A DNA stretch of 64,000 bases from Elymus sibiricus (GCA_039707655.1 CM077666.1:307608166-307672165), one strand, 5' to 3'. Shown: positions 9,794-22,119, counted from the first letter of the stretch. Notes: a model not told the origin generated them from the letters alone. Translations and numbers: made by a program.

Positions 9794-10817
9794 TTTCCAT
9801 TCTAGACAAGTTATCAACTATGGGATTCTCGGCTCCCTTTCTATCAACAATATGCAAATCAAATTCTTGTAGCAAAAGAACCCACCTAATAAGTCTAGGT
9901 GTAGCATCTTTCTTTTCCATAAGATATTTAATAGCAGCATGATCAGTGTGAATAGTAACTTTGGAATCAACAATGTAAGATCTGAATTTATCACATGCAA
10001 ACACAACTGCTAAAAATTCTTTCTCAGTAGTAGCATAATTTCTTTGAGCACTATCTAGAGTTTTACTAGCATAATGAATAACATTCAATTTCTTATCAAC
10101 TCTTTGTCCTAGAACAGCACCAACAGCATAATCACTAGCATCACACATAATTTCAAAGGGTAGGTTCCAATCAGGTGGTTGAACAACAGGTGCAGAAATC
10201 AAGGCTTTATTAAGTACTTCAAAGGCTTCTACGCAATCATCATCAAAAACAAATGGAACATCTTTTTGCAAGAGATTAGTAAGAGGCCTAGAAATTTTAG
10301 AGAAGTCTTTTATAAACCTTCTATAGAAACCAGCATGACCAAGGAAACTTCTTATACCTTTGATATCTTTAGGACATGGCATTTTCTCAATAGCATCAAC
10401 TTTAGCTTTATCAACTTCAATACTTCTTTCAGAAATTTTATGCCCAAGGACTATACCTTCATTCACCATAAAGTGGCACTTCTCCCAATTCAAGGCAAGA
10501 TTAGTTTCTTCACATCTCTGCAAAACTCGATCAAGGTTGCTCAAGCAATCATCAAAAGAAGTTCCGTAAACGGAAAAATCATCCATGAAAACCTCAACAA
10601 TCTTTTCACAAAAGTCAGAGAATATAGCAGTCATACATCTTTGAAAGGTAGCAGGTGCATTACATAAACCAAAAGGCATACGACGATAAGCATAAGTTCC
10701 AAAAGGACAAGTAAAGGTGGTTTTCTCTTGATCTTCAGGTGACACGGGTATTTGAGAGAAACCAGAATAACCATCTAGGAAGCAAAAGTGTGTATTCTTA
10801 GATAATCTTTCTAACAT
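9783..10817 (-). pseudogene. E2 reverse transcriptase C-terminal part and RNase H
   Basis: 344-codon open frame following the stop at 10818. It contains the RT active-site FMDD (residues 77-80, about 10578-10589), the RT thumb region and a Gypsy RNase H with D-E-D-D pattern positions ([23 protein letters not shown]). An extra A near 9786 shifts the frame just before integrase. Reading frame and spacing continue E2's protease/RT segment, so the two are one gene broken by a point nonsense mutation. Confidence 0.9.
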
Positions 10818-12000
10818 TTAATCAATAAAAGGCAAGGGGTAATGATCTTTCCTAGTATCTTTATTTAATTTCCTGAAATCAATCACCATCCTATAACCTG
10901 TTACAATTCTTTGTGGGATAAGTTCATTTTTATCATTAGGAACAACGGTAATACCTCCTTTCTTAGGAACACAATGAACATGACTTACCCATCTACTATT
11001 AGCTATGGGATAAATTATACCTGCTTCCATAAGCTTTAATATTTTAGTTCTTACCACATCCTTCATTCTAGGATTCAGCCTTCTTTGATGATCAACAATG
11101 GGTTTAGCATCTGGCTCCATATGAATTTTATGATGGCATAGAGTGGGACTAATGCCCTTAAGATCATCGATAGTATATCCAATAGCAGCTCGGTGCTTCT
11201 TCAGAGTTTTAAGTAATCTCTTTTCTTCATGCTCTGAAAGGTTAGCACTAATAATATTAGGATATATCTTCTTTTCATCAAGATAAGCATATTTAAGTGT
11301 ATCTGGTAATTGCTTTAATTCAAACATAGGATCACCCTTGGGTGGAGGTGGATCTCCCAAGGTTTCAACGGGCAAATTATGTTTAAGGATAGGTGCCTGT
11401 TTAAAGAACAACTCATCTATTTCATTTCTTTCATTCATATTCATATCATTCTCATGGTCTAGCAAATATTGTTCTAAAGGATCAGTAGGAGGCACAGCAA
11501 TAGAAGCAAGACCAATAATTTCATCCTTACTAGGTAATTCTTTATCATGAGTTTGTCTACGAAACTTAGAGAAATTAAACTCATGAGACATCTCACCAAA
11601 ATTAACACTGACAATTTCTTTAGTGCAATCAATCTTGGCATTAACAGTATTCAAGAAGGGTCTACCAAATATAATGGGACAAAAATCATCTTGTGGTGAT
11701 CCAAGAACAAGAAAATCAGTAGGATATTTGATCTTACCACACAAGACTTCAACATCTCTAACAATCCCAAGTGGTGAAATGGTATCTCTATTTGCAAGCT
11801 TAATAGTAACGTCAATATCTTCAATCTCAACAGGTGCAATATCATTCATGACTTCTTGATAGAGAGTAAACGGAATAGCACTCACACTAGCACCAATATC
11901 ACATAAACCATGATAGCAATGATCTTCAATTTTAACAGAAATAACAGGCATGCCAATGACAGGTTTGTTTTTATCTTTAGTGTCTGGCTTAGCAATCCTA
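10818..12000 (-). pseudogene. E2 protease and N-terminal reverse transcriptase
   Basis: Continues gag in register after the E3 insertion. The aspartic protease motif is DIGAS (within GLCDIGASVSA), followed by a FGRPFLNT block. RT fingers/palm text follows (CVPKKGG, VIDFRKLN). It ends at a TAA (10818-10820) where E1 has a glutamine codon, so one C-to-T change truncates the RT. The LTR bases upstream of 12006 that are in frame are not part of the gene. Confidence 0.9.
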
Positions 12001-12005
12001 GTTCC

Positions 12006-13831
12006 TGTTGGGGAACGTCGCATGGGAAACAAAAAAATTCCTACGCACTCGCAAGATCTATCCATGGTGATGAGCATCTACGAGAGGGAGAGTGAATCTA
12101 CATACCCTTGTAGATCGCTAAGCGGAAGCGTTAAGAAACTCGGTTGATGTAGTCGAATGTCTTCGCGATCCAAATCGCAAGTCGTCCCTCGATACAAACA
12201 CGATCTAGCGCCGAACGGACGGCACCTCCGCGTTCAACACACGTACGGCTTGATGACGCCTTCACCTCCTCGATCCAGCGAGCGTTGGTGAAGTAGTGGA
12301 TGAGTTCCGGCAGCACGACGGCGTGGTGATGGTGGTGAGGAACAATCTCTGCAGGGCTTCGCCAAGCAGTACGGAGATTATGACGGGAGGAACTAGAGGG
12401 TTAGGGTTGCCGGCACACGGCTTGGGAAATCTTGATGTATCCCGTGTGCTAGCCCTACCCCTCTATTTATATGTTGAGCCCTGGGGTCTAAACTTGGAGA
12501 GAAAGCCTCCACAAGGTCGGTTTTGCCCGCACAAGGTCGGTTTGGCCCGCATGGAAAGAGTCCCACTCGGATTCCAGCAGTACCGCGTACAAGCAGTAGT
12601 ACCGCTCATGAGCGGTAGTACCGCTTCATACAAGCGGTAGTACCGCTTACGCGGTAGTACTGCCTTACCAGCGGTAGTACCGCTTAAGGCAGCAGCAAAA
12701 CTTCCTTTTGCACTTTCCAATACCTCGTGGGCTTTACCCCTTTGGTCCATATAAAGTGTTGCTGCACCCGAACACTTTGGTAAACATCCGGAACCCCTTC
12801 CGGTGAATTCCGGAACCCTTCCGGAGATCAAAACACTATTATCACATATATCAATCTTTACCTCCGGACTCTTCCGGAGATCCTCGTCATGTCCGGGATT
12901 TTATCCGAGACTCCGAACAACCTTCGGTCACCAACACAATAACTCAACTATACTAATCGTCACCAAACGTTAAGTGTGTAGACCCTGCGGGTTCGAGAAC
13001 TATGTAGACATGACCGAGACACCTCTACAGTCAATAACCAATAGCGGGACCTGGATGCCCATATTGGTTCCTACATATTCTACGAAGATCTATATCGGTC
13101 GAACCTCTATGTCAAGGATTCAGTTAATCCCGTATGCTGTTCCCTTTGTTCTTCGGTATGTTACTTGCCCGAGATTCGATCGTCGGTATCTCTATACCTA
13201 GTTCAATCTCGTTATCGGCAAGTCTCTTTACTCGGTCCGTAATACAAGATCTCGTGGCTAACACTTTAGTCACATTGCTTGCAAGGCTCATTGTGATGTT
13301 GTATTACCGAGTGGGCCCTGAGATACCTCTCCGTCACACGGAGTAACAAATCCCAGTCTTGATCCATGCCAACCCAACAGACACCCTCGGAGATACCTGT
13401 AGAGCATGTTTATAGTCACCCAGTAACGTTGCGACGTTTGATACACACAAGGTATTCCTCCAGTGTCAGTGAGTTGCATGATCTCATGGTCATAGGAACA
13501 GATACTTGACATGCAGAAAACTATAGCAATAAACTGACATGATCATATGCTACGTTTATAGTTTGGGTCTTGTCCATCACATCATTCTCCTAATGATGTG
13601 ATCCCGTTATCAAATGACATCTCATGTCCATGGCTAGGAAACCTTCACCATCTTTTGATCAACGAGCTAGTTAACTAGAGGCTTACTAGGGACACAGTGT
13701 TGTCTATGTACCCACACATGTATTTGAGTTTCCAATCAATACAATTATAGCATGGATAATAAACGATTATCATGAACAAGGAAATATAATAATAACCAAT
13801 TTATTATTGCCTCTAGGGCATATTTCCAACA
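12006..13831 (-). repeat. E3 3' LTR (left)
   Basis: 1826 bp. Holds a reverse-strand TATAAATA at 12464-12471 and an array of AGCGGTAGTACCGCT palindromes at 12577-12690. Open frames inside it on either strand have no homology and are mirrored in the other LTR. Confidence 0.96.
12464..12690 (-). promoter_or_regulatory. E3 LTR TATA box and palindrome array
   Basis: In element orientation, about six imperfect copies of the palindrome AGCGGTA-G-TACCGCT (12577-12690) end about 105 bp upstream of TATAAATA (12464-12471). The 5' LTR copy (TATA 19551-19558, array 19662-19791) has one more palindrome. Confidence 0.65.
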
Positions 13832-13846
13832 GTCTCCCACTTGCAC
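13832..13846 (-). other. E3 polypurine tract
   Basis: Reverse strand GTGCAAGTGGGAGAC directly precedes the 3' LTR start TGTTGG. Confidence 0.85.
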
Positions 13847-13881
13847 TAGAGTCAATAATCTAGTTCACATCACTATGTGAT

Positions 13882-16695
13882 TTACATTGTAATGAATCGA
13901 ACACCCATGCAGTTCTGGTGTTGTTCATGTTTAGCCCTTGGAAGAGGTTTAGTCGTCGGATCTGCAACATTCAGATCCGTGTGTACTTTGCAAATATTTA
14001 TGTCGTCCTCCTTGATGTAATCGCGGATGGAATTGAAACGTCGCTTTATGTGTCTGGTCCTCTTGTGAAATCTTGGTTCCTTGGCTAGAGCAATGGCACC
14101 AGTATTATCACAAAACAGAGTCATTGGGTTAAGCGCACTAGGCACTACTCCAAGATCTGTCATGAACTCCTTCATCCAGACACCTTCCTTCGCCGCCTCC
14201 GAGGCAGCGATGTACTCCGCTTCGCATGTAGAATCAGCTACCACGCTTTGCTTGGAACTGCACCAGCTAACCGCACCCCCATTAAGAATAAATACGTATC
14301 CGGTTTGCGACTTAGAGTCATCCGGATCAGTGTCAAAGCTTGCATCGACGTAACCCTTTACGACGAGCTCTTGATCACCTCCATAAACGAGAAACATGTC
14401 CTTAGTCCTTTTCAGGTACTTCAGGATATTCTTGACCGCCGTCCAGTGTTCCATTCCTGGATCACTTTGAAACCTTCCGACCATACTTATGGCAAGGCTG
14501 ACATCGGGTCTTGTGCACAGCATTGCATACATGATAGAGCCTATGGCTGAAGCATAGGAGATGACACTCATCTTTTCTCTATCTTCTGCAGTCACTGGGC
14601 ATTGAGTCTTACTCAACTTCACACCTTGCAAAACAGGCAAGAACCCCTTCTTGGACTGATCCATTTTGAACTTCTTCATAATCTTATCAAGGTATGTGCT
14701 TTGTGAAAGTCCTATTAAACGTCTTGATCTATCTCTATAGATCTTGATGCCTAATATGAAAGCAGCTTCTCCTAGGTCCTTCATTGAAAAACTCTTGTTC
14801 AAATATTCCTTCACGCTTTCCAACATTTCTATATTGTTTCCAATCAGTAATATGTCATCCACATATAATATTAGAAACGCTATAGAGCTCCCACTCACTT
14901 TCTTGTAAATACAAGCTTCTCCGTAAACTTGTATAAACTCGAACGCTTTGATCACCTCATCAAAGCGAAGATTCCAACTCCGAGATGCTTGCACCAGTCC
15001 ATAAATGGATCGCTGGAGTTTGCAAACTTTGTCAGCATTCTCTGGATCGACAAAACCTTCTGGTTGCATCATATATAACTCTTCCTTAAGGAAACCGTTA
15101 AGGAACGCTGTTTTGACATCCATCTGCCAAATTTCATAATCGAAAAAGGCAGCTATTGCTAACATGATTCTGACGGACTTAAGCATCGCTACGGGTGAGA
15201 AGGTCTCATCGTAGTCAACTCCTTGAACTTGTGAAAAACCCTTTGCCACAAGTCGAGCTTTATAGACGGTGACATTACCGTCCGCGTCCGTCTTCCTCTT
15301 AAAGATCCATTTGTTCTGAATGGCCTTACGCCCTTCAGGTAATACTTCCAAAGTCCACACTTTGTTAAAATACATGGATCCCATCTCAGATTTCATGGCC
15401 TCTAACCACTTCTCGGAATCCGGGCCCATCATCGCTTCTCCATAGCTCGTAGGTTCATCGTTGTCCAACAACATGACCTCTAAGACAGGGTTGCCGTACC
15501 ACTCAGGAGCAGTACGCGTCCTTGTCGACCTACGAGGTTCGATAGCAACTTGATCCGAAGCTTTATGATCATCATCAACTTCCTCTTCAACTGATGTAGG
15601 CTCTACAGAAACATCTTTCTGCGCTGCGCTACTCTCAGGTTGAAGTAAAGGTTCAACAACCTCATCAAGTTCTATCTTCCTCCCACTCAATTCTTTCGAG
15701 AGAAACTCTTTCTCAAGAAATGTTCCGTTTTTAGCGACAAACACTTTGCCTTCGGATCTGAGGTAGAAGGTATACCCAACTGTCTCTTTTGGGTATCCTA
15801 TGAAGACGCATTTCTCCGCTTTGGGTTCCAGCTTTTCAGGCTGAAGCTTTTTGACATAAGCATCACATCCCCAAACTTTAAGAAACGACAGCTTTGGCTT
15901 CTTGCCAAACCAAAGTTCATATGGCGTTGTCTCAAAGGATTTTGATGGTGCCCTATTTAAAGTGAATGCAGCTGTCTCTAATGCATAACCCCAAAACGAT
16001 AGTGGCAAATCGGCAAGAGACATCATAGATCGCACCATATCCAATAAGGTTCGATTACGACGTTCGGACACACCATTACGCTGTGGTGTTCCAGGCGGTG
16101 TCAGTTGTGAAACAATTCCACATTGTCTTAAGTGACTGCCAAACTCATAACTCAGATATTCTCCTCCTCGATCAGATCGTAGGAATTTAATCTTCTTGTT
16201 ACGATGATTCTCAACTTCACTCTGAAATTGTTTGAACTTTTCAAACGTTTCAGACTTGTGTTTCATTAAGTAAATATACCCATATCTACTTAAGTCATCA
16301 GTGAAGGTGAGAAAGTAACAATAACCACCGCGCGCCTCAATACTCATCGGACCGCACACATCAGTATGTATGATTTCCAACAAGTCACTTGCCCGTTCCA
16401 TTGTTCCAGAGAACGGCGTTTTAGTCATCTTGCCCATGAGGCATGGCTCGCATGTGTTAAGTGATTCAAAATCAAGTGACTCCAAAAGTCCATCAGCATG
16501 GAGCTTCCTCATGCGTTTTACGCCAATATGACCTAAACGGCAGTGCCACAAGAAAGTGGTATTATCAATATCAATTCTACATCTTTTGGCATCAATGTTA
16601 TGAACATGTGTATCATTACTATCGAGATTCAATAAGAATAAACCCCTCACTTCGGGTGCATGAACATAAAAGATATTACTCATATAATAGAACAA
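13882..16695 (-). CDS. pol: E3 integrase-reverse transcriptase-RNase H polyprotein
   Basis: 937-codon uninterrupted frame. Domains in order: integrase zinc finger (CRLGHIG...CEPC), DDE core (HTDVCGPM; LRSDRGGEYLS; GVSERRNRT), Copia GKKP C-terminal motif, a Ser/Glu-rich linker, RT with YVDD (LYVDDILL), and Copia RNase H (GYVDASFD; CEAEY; CDNTGA). It functions in cDNA synthesis and integration in virus-like particles. In the family it is made as one Gag-Pol polyprotein; here a missing T near 16690 separates it from gag-protease, so the listed start (a TTG) is not biological. Catalytic residues I checked are present. The most intact coding region in the window. Confidence 0.93.
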   Translation of the reverse strand: MFYYMSNIFYVHAPEVRGLFLLNLDSNDTHVHNIDAKRCRIDIDNTTFLWHCRLGHIGVKRMRKLHADGLLESLDFESLNTCEPCLMGKMTKTPFSGTMERASDLLEIIHTDVCGPMSIEARGGYCYFLTFTDDLSRYGYIYLMKHKSETFEKFKQFQSEVENHRNKKIKFLRSDRGGEYLSYEFGSHLRQCGIVSQLTPPGTPQRNGVSERRNRTLLDMVRSMMSLADLPLSFWGYALETAAFTLNRAPSKSFETTPYELWFGKKPKLSFLKVWGCDAYVKKLQPEKLEPKAEKCVFIGYPKETVGYTFYLRSEGKVFVAKNGTFLEKEFLSKELSGRKIELDEVVEPLLQPESSAAQKDVSVEPTSVEEEVDDDHKASDQVAIEPRRSTRTRTAPEWYGNPVLEVMLLDNDEPTSYGEAMMGPDSEKWLEAMKSEMGSMYFNKVWTLEVLPEGRKAIQNKWIFKRKTDADGNVTVYKARLVAKGFSQVQGVDYDETFSPVAMLKSVRIMLAIAAFFDYEIWQMDVKTAFLNGFLKEELYMMQPEGFVDPENADKVCKLQRSIYGLVQASRSWNLRFDEVIKAFEFIQVYGEACIYKKVSGSSIAFLILYVDDILLIGNNIEMLESVKEYLNKSFSMKDLGEAAFILGIKIYRDRSRRLIGLSQSTYLDKIMKKFKMDQSKKGFLPVLQGVKLSKTQCPVTAEDREKMSVISYASAIGSIMYAMLCTRPDVSLAISMVGRFQSDPGMEHWTAVKNILKYLKRTKDMFLVYGGDQELVVKGYVDASFDTDPDDSKSQTGYVFILNGGAVSWCSSKQSVVADSTCEAEYIAASEAAKEGVWMKEFMTDLGVVPSALNPMTLFCDNTGAIALAKEPRFHKRTRHIKRRFNSIRDYIKEDDINICKVHTDLNVADPTTKPLPRAKHEQHQNCMGVRFITM

Positions 16696-17480
16696 CCATT
16701 ATTCTCTGATTTAAATGAGTAACCGTCTCGCAATAAACAAGATCCAGATATAATGTTCATGCTTAACGCAGGCACTAAATAACAATTATTCAGGTTCATC
16801 ACTAATCCCGATGGTAATTGAAGAGCGAGCGTGCCGACGGCGATCACATCAACCTTGGAACCATTTCCCACGCGCATCGTCACTTCATCCTTTGCCAACC
16901 TCCGTCTATTCCGCAATTCCTGTTTAGAGTTGCAAATGTGAGCAACCGCACCGGTATCAAATACCCAGGCACTATAACGAGAGTTGGTAAGGTACACATC
17001 AATAACATGTATATCATATATACCTTGTTTGTTGTTGGCCGCCTTCTTGTCAGCCAAATACTTGGGGCAGTTCCGCTTCCAGTGTCCAGTTCCCTTGCAA
17101 TGAAAGCACACAGTTTCTGGTTTGGGTCCAGCCTTGGGTTTCTTCACGGGAGGAGCAACTGCTTTGCCACTCTTCTTGGAGTTACCCTTCTTACCCTTGC
17201 CATTTTTCTTGAAACTAGTGGTTTTATTGACCATCAACACTTGATGCTCCTTCTGAATTTCAGACTCAGCGACTTTCAGCATCGCAAACAGCTCGGCGAC
17301 TGACTTGTTCATCCCGTGCATGTTATAGTTCAACACGAAGCTCTTGTAGCTAGGTGGCAATGATTGAAGAACTCTGTCAGTGATAGCCTCTGGCGGAAGG
17401 GGCATCCCTAATTCAGCCAGACGGGTGGAGTACCCAGACATTCTGAGTATGTGATCACTAACAGACCCGTTCTCCTCCAT
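16680..17480 (-). pseudogene. gag: E3 gag C-terminal part and protease
   Basis: 266-codon frame with the UBN2-type gag region, a lysine-rich stretch, a CCHC zinc knuckle (CFHCKGTGHWKRNC) that would bind RNA, and an aspartic protease DTGA motif (AWVFDTGAVAH). It ends at a TGA created by a one-base loss near 16690; the frame then continues as pol. A second shift near 17450-17500 separates it from the gag N-terminus. Confidence 0.88.
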
Positions 17481-17848
17481 CTTGCAAGTATAGAACTTAT
17501 CGGAGGTCTCCGGGCATTCTTCTGAAAGATAAACCTCAACTCCTGGAACATCTCATATGCTCCATGACGTTCAAAACGTCTTTGAAGTCCCGGTTCTAAG
17601 CCATACAAAATTGCACATTGAACTATTGAGTAATCATCAGAGCGAGCCTGCCAGGCGTTCACAACGTCTAGAGACTCAACTGAAGCGGGTGGATCACCAA
17701 GCGGTGCATCAAGGACATAAGCCTTCTGGGAAGCCGTAAGGATAATCCTTAGATTACGGGCCCAGTCCACAAAGTTACTTCCATCATCTTTCAACTTAGC
17801 TTTCTCTAGGAACGCATTAAAATTTAGGGGTGCTACTGCGCGAGCCAT
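17481..17848 (-). pseudogene. gag: E3 gag, N-terminal part
   Basis: Starts at ATG 17848 (MARAVAPLNF), a typical Copia gag start, and includes the KDDGSNFVDWARNLRIIL block. The true frame is lost near 17500, after which the open frame to 17408 is out of register with the downstream gag. With the fragment ending at 16680 this makes one broken gag-protease gene. Confidence 0.87.
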
Positions 17849-19079
17849 GATCTACAACATAAATATAGCAAAGACAACTTAGACTATTGTTCAAGATAAT
17901 GAGTTTAGTTAATCATATTACTTAAAAAAACTCCCACTCAAATTGACATCCCTCCGGTCATTCGAGTGTCACATGATCCAAATCCACCAACTCAAGTCCG
18001 ATCATCACGTGAGTTGAGGTGGTTTCAATGGTGAACATCTTCATGTTGATCATATCTACTATATGACTCATGTTCGACCTTTCGGTCTCTTGTGTTCCGA
18101 GGCCATGTCTGTACATGCTAGGCTCGTCAAGTTTAACCCGAGTGTTCCGCACGTGCAACACTGGGTTGCACCCGTTGTATGCGAACGTAGAGTCTATCAC
18201 ACCCGATCATCACGTGGTGTCTCGAAACGACGAACTTTCGGAACGGTGCACACTCGGGGAGAACACAATTTTATCTTGAAATTTAAGTGAGGGATCACCT
18301 TATAATGCTACCGTCGTCCTAAGCAAAATAAGATGCATAAAAGGATTAACATCACATGCAAATCATAAGTGACATGATATGGCCATGAACTTGTGCTTTT
18401 GATCTCCATCTCCAAAGCACCGGCATGATCTCCATCGTCACCGGCATGACACCATGATCTCCATCAACGTGTCGCCATGAGGTTGTCGCGCCGACTGTTG
18501 CTTCCACGACTATTGCTAACTCATAGCGATAAAGTAAAGCAAAACGGCGAAAATAATTAAAGACAACTCTACGGCTCCTGCCAGTTGCCGTACTCATCGA
18601 CATGCAAGTCGTGATATTCTATACAACACATGATCATCTCATACATCACATATATCTCATCATGTAATTGGCCATATCACATCACAACATACCCTGCAAA
18701 AACAAGTTAGACGTCCTCTAATTGTTGTTGCAAGTTTTACGTGGCTGCTACGGGTATCTAGCAAGAACAATTCTTACCTACGAAAAAACCACAACGGTGA
18801 TACAAAAATTGCTTTTCAACCTTCTCAAGGACCGCCTTTGTCAAATCCGATCCGACTAAAGTAGGAGAGACAGACACCCGCCAGCCATCTTTATGCAACG
18901 AAGTTACATGTCAGTTGATGGAACCGGTCTCTCCTAAGCGTACGAGTAATGTTGGTCCGAGCCGCTTCATCCCACAATACCGCCGAAACAAGAAAAGACC
19001 AAGGGAGGAAGCAATCTGAATATCAACGCCCACAAACTCCTTTGTGTTCTACTCGGGATCTCATCTACACATAGACCTA
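17849..19079 (-). other. E3 5' leader between PBS and gag
   Basis: About 1.2 kb of untranslated leader, as expected for BARE-like elements. Only short frames on both strands. It includes an extra copy of the polypurine core AGTGGGAG on the reverse strand at 17931-17938. Confidence 0.7.
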
Positions 19080-19091
19080 GCTCAGATGCCA
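19080..19091 (-). other. E3 primer binding site (tRNA-iMet)
   Basis: Reverse strand TGGCATCTGAGC starts one base inside the 5' LTR; the plant initiator-Met PBS is TGGTATCAGAGC (two differences). Confidence 0.8.
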
Positions 19092-19092
19092 C

Positions 19093-20935
19093 TGTTGGGG
19101 AACGTCGCATGGGAAACAAAAAATTTCCTACGCACACGCAAGATCTATCCATGGTGATGAGCATCTACGAGAGGGAGAGTGAATCTACGTACCCTTGTAG
19201 ATCGCTAAGCGGAAGCATTAAGAAACGCGGTTGATGTAGTCGAACGTCTTCGCGATCCAAATCGCAAGTCGTCCCTTGATCCAAACACGATCTAGCGCCG
19301 AACGGACGGCACCTCCGCGTTCAACACACGTACGGCTTGATGACGCCTTCACCTCCTCGATCCAACGAGCCATGGTGAAGTAGTGGATGAGTTCCGGCAG
19401 CACGACGGCGTGGTGATGGTGATGAGGAACAATCTCTGCAGGGCTTCGCCAAGCACTACGGAGATTATGACGGGAGGAACTAGAGGGTTAGGGTTGCCGG
19501 CACACGGCTTGGGAAATCTTGATGTATCCCGTGTGCTAGCCCTGCCCATCTATTTATATGTTGAGCCCTGGGGTCTAAACTTGGAGAGAAAGCCTCCACA
19601 AGGTCGGTTTTGCCCGCACAAGGTCGGTTTGGCCCGCACGAAAAGAGTCCCACTCGGATTCCAGCAGTACCGCATACAAGCAGTAGTACCGCTCATGAGC
19701 GGTAATACCGCTTGAGCGGTAGTACCGCTTCACACAAGCGGTAGTACCGCTTACGCGGTAGTACTGCCTTACCAGTGGTAGTACCGCTTAAGGCAGCAGC
19801 AAAACTTCCTTTTGCACTTTCCAATACCTCGTGGGCTTTACCCCTTGGGTCCATATAAAGTGTTGCTGCACCCGAACACTTCGGTAAACATCCGGAACCC
19901 CTTCCGGTGAATTCCGGAACCCTTTCGGAGATCAAAACACTATTATCACATATATCAATCTTTACCTCCGGACTCTTCCGGAGATCCTCGTCATGTCCGG
20001 GATTTTATCCGGGACTCCGAACAACCTTCGGTCACCAACACAATAACTCAACTATACTAATCGTCACCAAACGTTAAGTGTGTAGACCCTGCGGGTTCGA
20101 GAACTATGTAGACATGACCGAGACACCTCTACAGTCAATAACCAATAGCGGGACCTGGATGCCCATATTGGTTCCTACATATTCTACGAAGATCTATATC
20201 GGTCGAACCTCTATGTCAAGGATTCAGCTAATCCCGTATGATGTTCCCTTTGTTCTTCGGTATGTTACTTGCCCGAGATTCGATCGTTGGTATCTCTATA
20301 CCTAGTTCAATCTCATTATCGGCAAGTCTCTTTACTCGGTCCGTAATACAAGATCTCGTGGCTAACACTTTAGTCACATTGCTTGCAAGGCTCATTGTGA
20401 TGTTGTATTACCGAGTGGGCCCTGAGATACCTCTCCGTCACACGGAGTAACAAATCCTAGTCTTGATCCATGCCAACCCAACAGACACCCTCGGAGATAC
20501 CTATAGAGCATCTTTATAGTCACCCAGTAACGTTGCGATGTTTGATACACACAAGGTATTCCTCCGGTGTCAGTGAGTTGCATGATCTCATGGTCATAGG
20601 AACAGATACTTGACATGCAGAAAACTATAGCAATAAACTGACACGATCATATGCTACATTTATAGTTTGGGTCTTGTCCATCACATCATTCTCCTAATGA
20701 TGTGATCCCGTTATCAAATGACATCTCATGTCCATGGCTAGGAAACCTTCACCATCTTTTGATCAATGAGCTAGTTAACTAGAGGCTTACTAGGGACACA
20801 GTGTTGTCTATGTACCCACACATGTATTTGAGTTTCCAATCAATACAATTATAGCATGGATAATAAACGATTATCATGAACAAGGAAATATAATAATAAC
20901 CAATTTATTATTGCCTCTAGGGCATATTTCCAACA
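19093..20935 (-). repeat. E3 5' LTR (right)
   Basis: 1843 bp, about 98% identical to 12006-13831. It is 17 bp longer, which equals one extra palindrome unit near 19706-19722. Confidence 0.96.
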
Positions 20936-22041
20936 GTTCCTTCATCACAGAAATATATGACATGCCCATCAATATTATCAACCAAAAGATCTTTAACCAT
21001 TGCAATATTAGGTTCAACTTTAATTTGTTCAGAAGGTCTAGGTGCTCTAATATTACTCTTATTAACCACTGTTGAAGCTTTAGCATGTTCCTTAATCCTA
21101 ACAGGAAAAGGAGGTTTCTCAATATAAGCAGTGGGCACAACTGGATGAACATGGTAAACAATTGTTTCTTCTTTAACACTAACAGGTTTTTCATTCAATT
21201 CAATAGGTGGATGATATTTAAAACATTTCTCCTTAGGGAGATCAACATGAGCAGCAAAAGATTCACAAAAGGTAGCTACTATCTCAGAGTCAAGTCCATA
21301 TTTAGTACTAAACTTATGAAAAGCATCGGTTTCCATAAAAGATTTAACACAATCAAACTCAAGATTTATACCTGACTCATTACCTTTGTCGATTTCCCAA
21401 TCTTCAAAGTTACGTTTAATTCTTTCCAGAAGATCCCATCTGAATTCAATAGTTCTCTTCATAAAGGAACCAGCAAAAGAAGTATCGAGCATGGATTGAT
21501 CATTATGAGAAAGCCGAGCATAAAAGTTTTGAAGAATTATTTCTCTTGAGAGCTCATGATTGGGGCATGTGTGCAACATATACCTAAGCCTCCCCCAAGC
21601 TTGAGCGATACTTTCTCCTTCATGAGGCCAAAAATTATATATATAATTCCGATCACGATGAACCAAATGCATAGGATAAAATTTCTGGTGGAATTTCAGC
21701 TTCAACCGGTTCCAGTCCCATGTTCCAGTATCATCACATAGCCTATACCATGTCAATGCCTTTCCCTCCAAAGATAAAGGGAATACCTTCTTCTTAACTC
21801 CATCTCCGGATAGACCTGCAAGCTTAAACAATCCACAAATTTCATCCACATAGATTAAGTGCATATCAGGATGTACCATTCCATCTCGTGCATAAGGATT
21901 AGCTAGCAGTTTCTCTACCATACCCGATTGAATTTCATAATAAATATTTTCAGTAGGTTCAATAGGTTGAGGAGCAACTCTCAATGCTTCCGGTCGAGGT
22001 GAAGATACCCCGAACAAACCCCTCAAAGGATTACTTTCCAT
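20936..22041 (-). pseudogene. gag: E2 gag, split by E3
   Basis: Open frame from ATG 22041 (MESNPLRG) to the E3 insertion. It carries the same capsid blocks as E1 gag without interruption (GLFKLAGLSG; WPHEGESIAQAWG; DKGNESGINLEF) and ends in a stretch (HVIYFCDEGT) that continues directly at 12000. No CCHC knuckle is seen. The better preservation compared with E1 gag fits a later insertion. The open frame begins five codons earlier at 22056, but the E1 comparison supports 22041. Confidence 0.92.
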
Positions 22042-22119
22042 AGTGACAAGTGACAATAAATTTCAGCACGTAATATAAATGTTTCCTTACCAAATTCCAC
22101 TCACCAAAGGCGCTTCACT

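Larger units (their letters stand above)
12006..20935 (-). mobile_element. E3: BARE/WIS/Angela-like Copia LTR retrotransposon nested in E2
   Basis: Complete 8.9-kb element with LTRs at 19093-20935 (5') and 12006-13831 (3'), and perfect TSD GTTCC (12001-12005 and 20936-20940). The tRNA-iMet PBS, the polypurine tract AGTGGGAG and the Copia gene order (integrase before RT) are all visible. The LTR ends (TGTTGGAAATATGCC ... TCCCCAACA) and polyprotein text resemble BARE/WIS/Angela. A hand count gives about 37 mismatches over 1.82 kb, about 2%, plus one 17-bp repeat-unit difference. At a conventional 1.3e-8 per site per year this would be under one million years. Confidence 0.96.

Noticed and set aside
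12296..13512. Several frames of 60-122 codons on both strands in the E3 LTR, repeated at 19383-20616
   Set aside because: They lie in LTR sequence and are duplicated only because the LTR is.
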